Shown: positions 63,486 through 64,000 of the stretch, piece by piece
Numbering within the stretch: the first letter of the stretch is position 1
Layout of the letters: every line of letters begins with the position of its first letter
From: Ficedula albicollis
Taxonomy: Eukaryota; Chordata; Aves; Passeriformes; Muscicapidae
Direction of reading: 5' to 3'
Length of the DNA stretch: 64,000 nucleotides
Assembly (NCBI RefSeq): GCF_000247815.1
Contig: NC_021686.1
Coordinates: 1,963,627-2,027,626 of the forward strand
Position numbers and translations under genes: made by a program
Notes under the pieces: generated by a model
Database searches by the model: none
What the model was told of the DNA's origin: nothing
What the model saw: only the letters and a program-made list of their open reading frames with translations

Positions 63486-64000
63486 ATCTGTTGTCCAACA
63501 GCCAACCTGAATGGGAGTTCACAAACCAGCAGGAACTTGAAAAGTCTTATTTCTCCCAGAAAATCCTTCTCCTCATGAGTTAGAAAATGGATAGATGAGT
63601 GCAGGATGAGCACCCTGCTTTGGCCAGCCTGGCTGAAACGTGCCAGTAGAGAGTTCCTCACACAGCCCTCCTATGCCATCAACAGGAAAAAACAGGGAGA
63701 AAGTCACTTTCTCCCTGTGATGTAGGAGAGAATTGCATGGAGCTCAGTTCTAATACTGAGCTGAGCCCTTTTGGACACAAAAAGAGAGAGGGACCCTCTG
63801 CAGGCAGCTGCAGGAGCCTTCTCCTACTGAAATAACTTGGGTACTATTTCTGGTTATGGTACTTTAGTGCTACTTTTAATGTCCTACAATAGGGTAGGTG
63901 TGAGAATTGTATTGGTTTCACCTCAGGGCTGGTTCCTCTCACTCCTCTAACATCACAGCAGCTGTAAATCCTTTCCCAAGCCTGTGGAAGCATCAGCTCT
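63486..64000. other. Window edge, nothing recognised
   Basis: No feature is supported. The 5' end of the minus-strand gene probably lies here or beyond the window. Confidence 0.4.

Overview
The window looks like nuclear DNA from a bird, most likely a songbird. The evidence is many 3' fragments of CR1 LINEs in both orientations, a sequence resembling passerine endogenous-retrovirus LTRs, numerous minisatellites, and exons of about 50-330 bp separated by kilobase introns. I see no bacterial or organelle gene and no intact transposon protein.

I could assemble one protein-coding gene. It lies on the minus strand and spans about 14.2-61.6 kb. Seventeen exons (E1-E17, numbered 5' to 3') were found by reading acceptor and donor sites on the minus strand. 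All sixteen junctions keep one reading frame, and the exons join into an 882-codon frame that ends at a TGA at 14229-14227. The 5' end is not resolved: a weak further exon candidate lies at 63.3 kb and the start codon may be outside the window. The joined protein reads as five successive, strongly diverged nucleoside diphosphate kinase (NDPK/NME) modules: A (E2-E3), B (E4-E7), C (E8-E10), D (E11-E13) and E (E14-E17). Module D is the clearest, but its catalytic histidine is replaced by tyrosine. Only module B keeps a His-Gly at the active-site position. I infer a scaffold-type pseudo-NDPK protein, perhaps ciliary like other divergent metazoan NME proteins. I cannot name the gene.

Layout. 1-14.2 kb: intergenic and GC-rich, with a 344-bp tandem duplication, a homeobox-site-rich AT island near 1.5 kb, minisatellites, two poly-G runs and seven CR1 fragments. 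14.2-20 kb: last exon and a large last intron with a GGATCCATTTGTTTG-type minisatellite. 20-31 kb: E16-E12, with a GGGATGTGCCCT minisatellite and poly-G. 31-44 kb: a 50-bp minisatellite, E11, an LTR with an internal 453-bp duplication and poly-G, then E10-E8. 44-64 kb: E7-E1, a minisatellite built of consensus 5' splice sites, and a CR1 interrupted by 1,083 Gs.

Six pure-G runs on the given strand (67, 864, 92, 915, 723 and 1,083 nt) each sit inside or at the edge of a repeat. They are almost certainly assembly or gap-filling artefacts. The long poly-Gly and poly-Pro reading frames they create are not genes.
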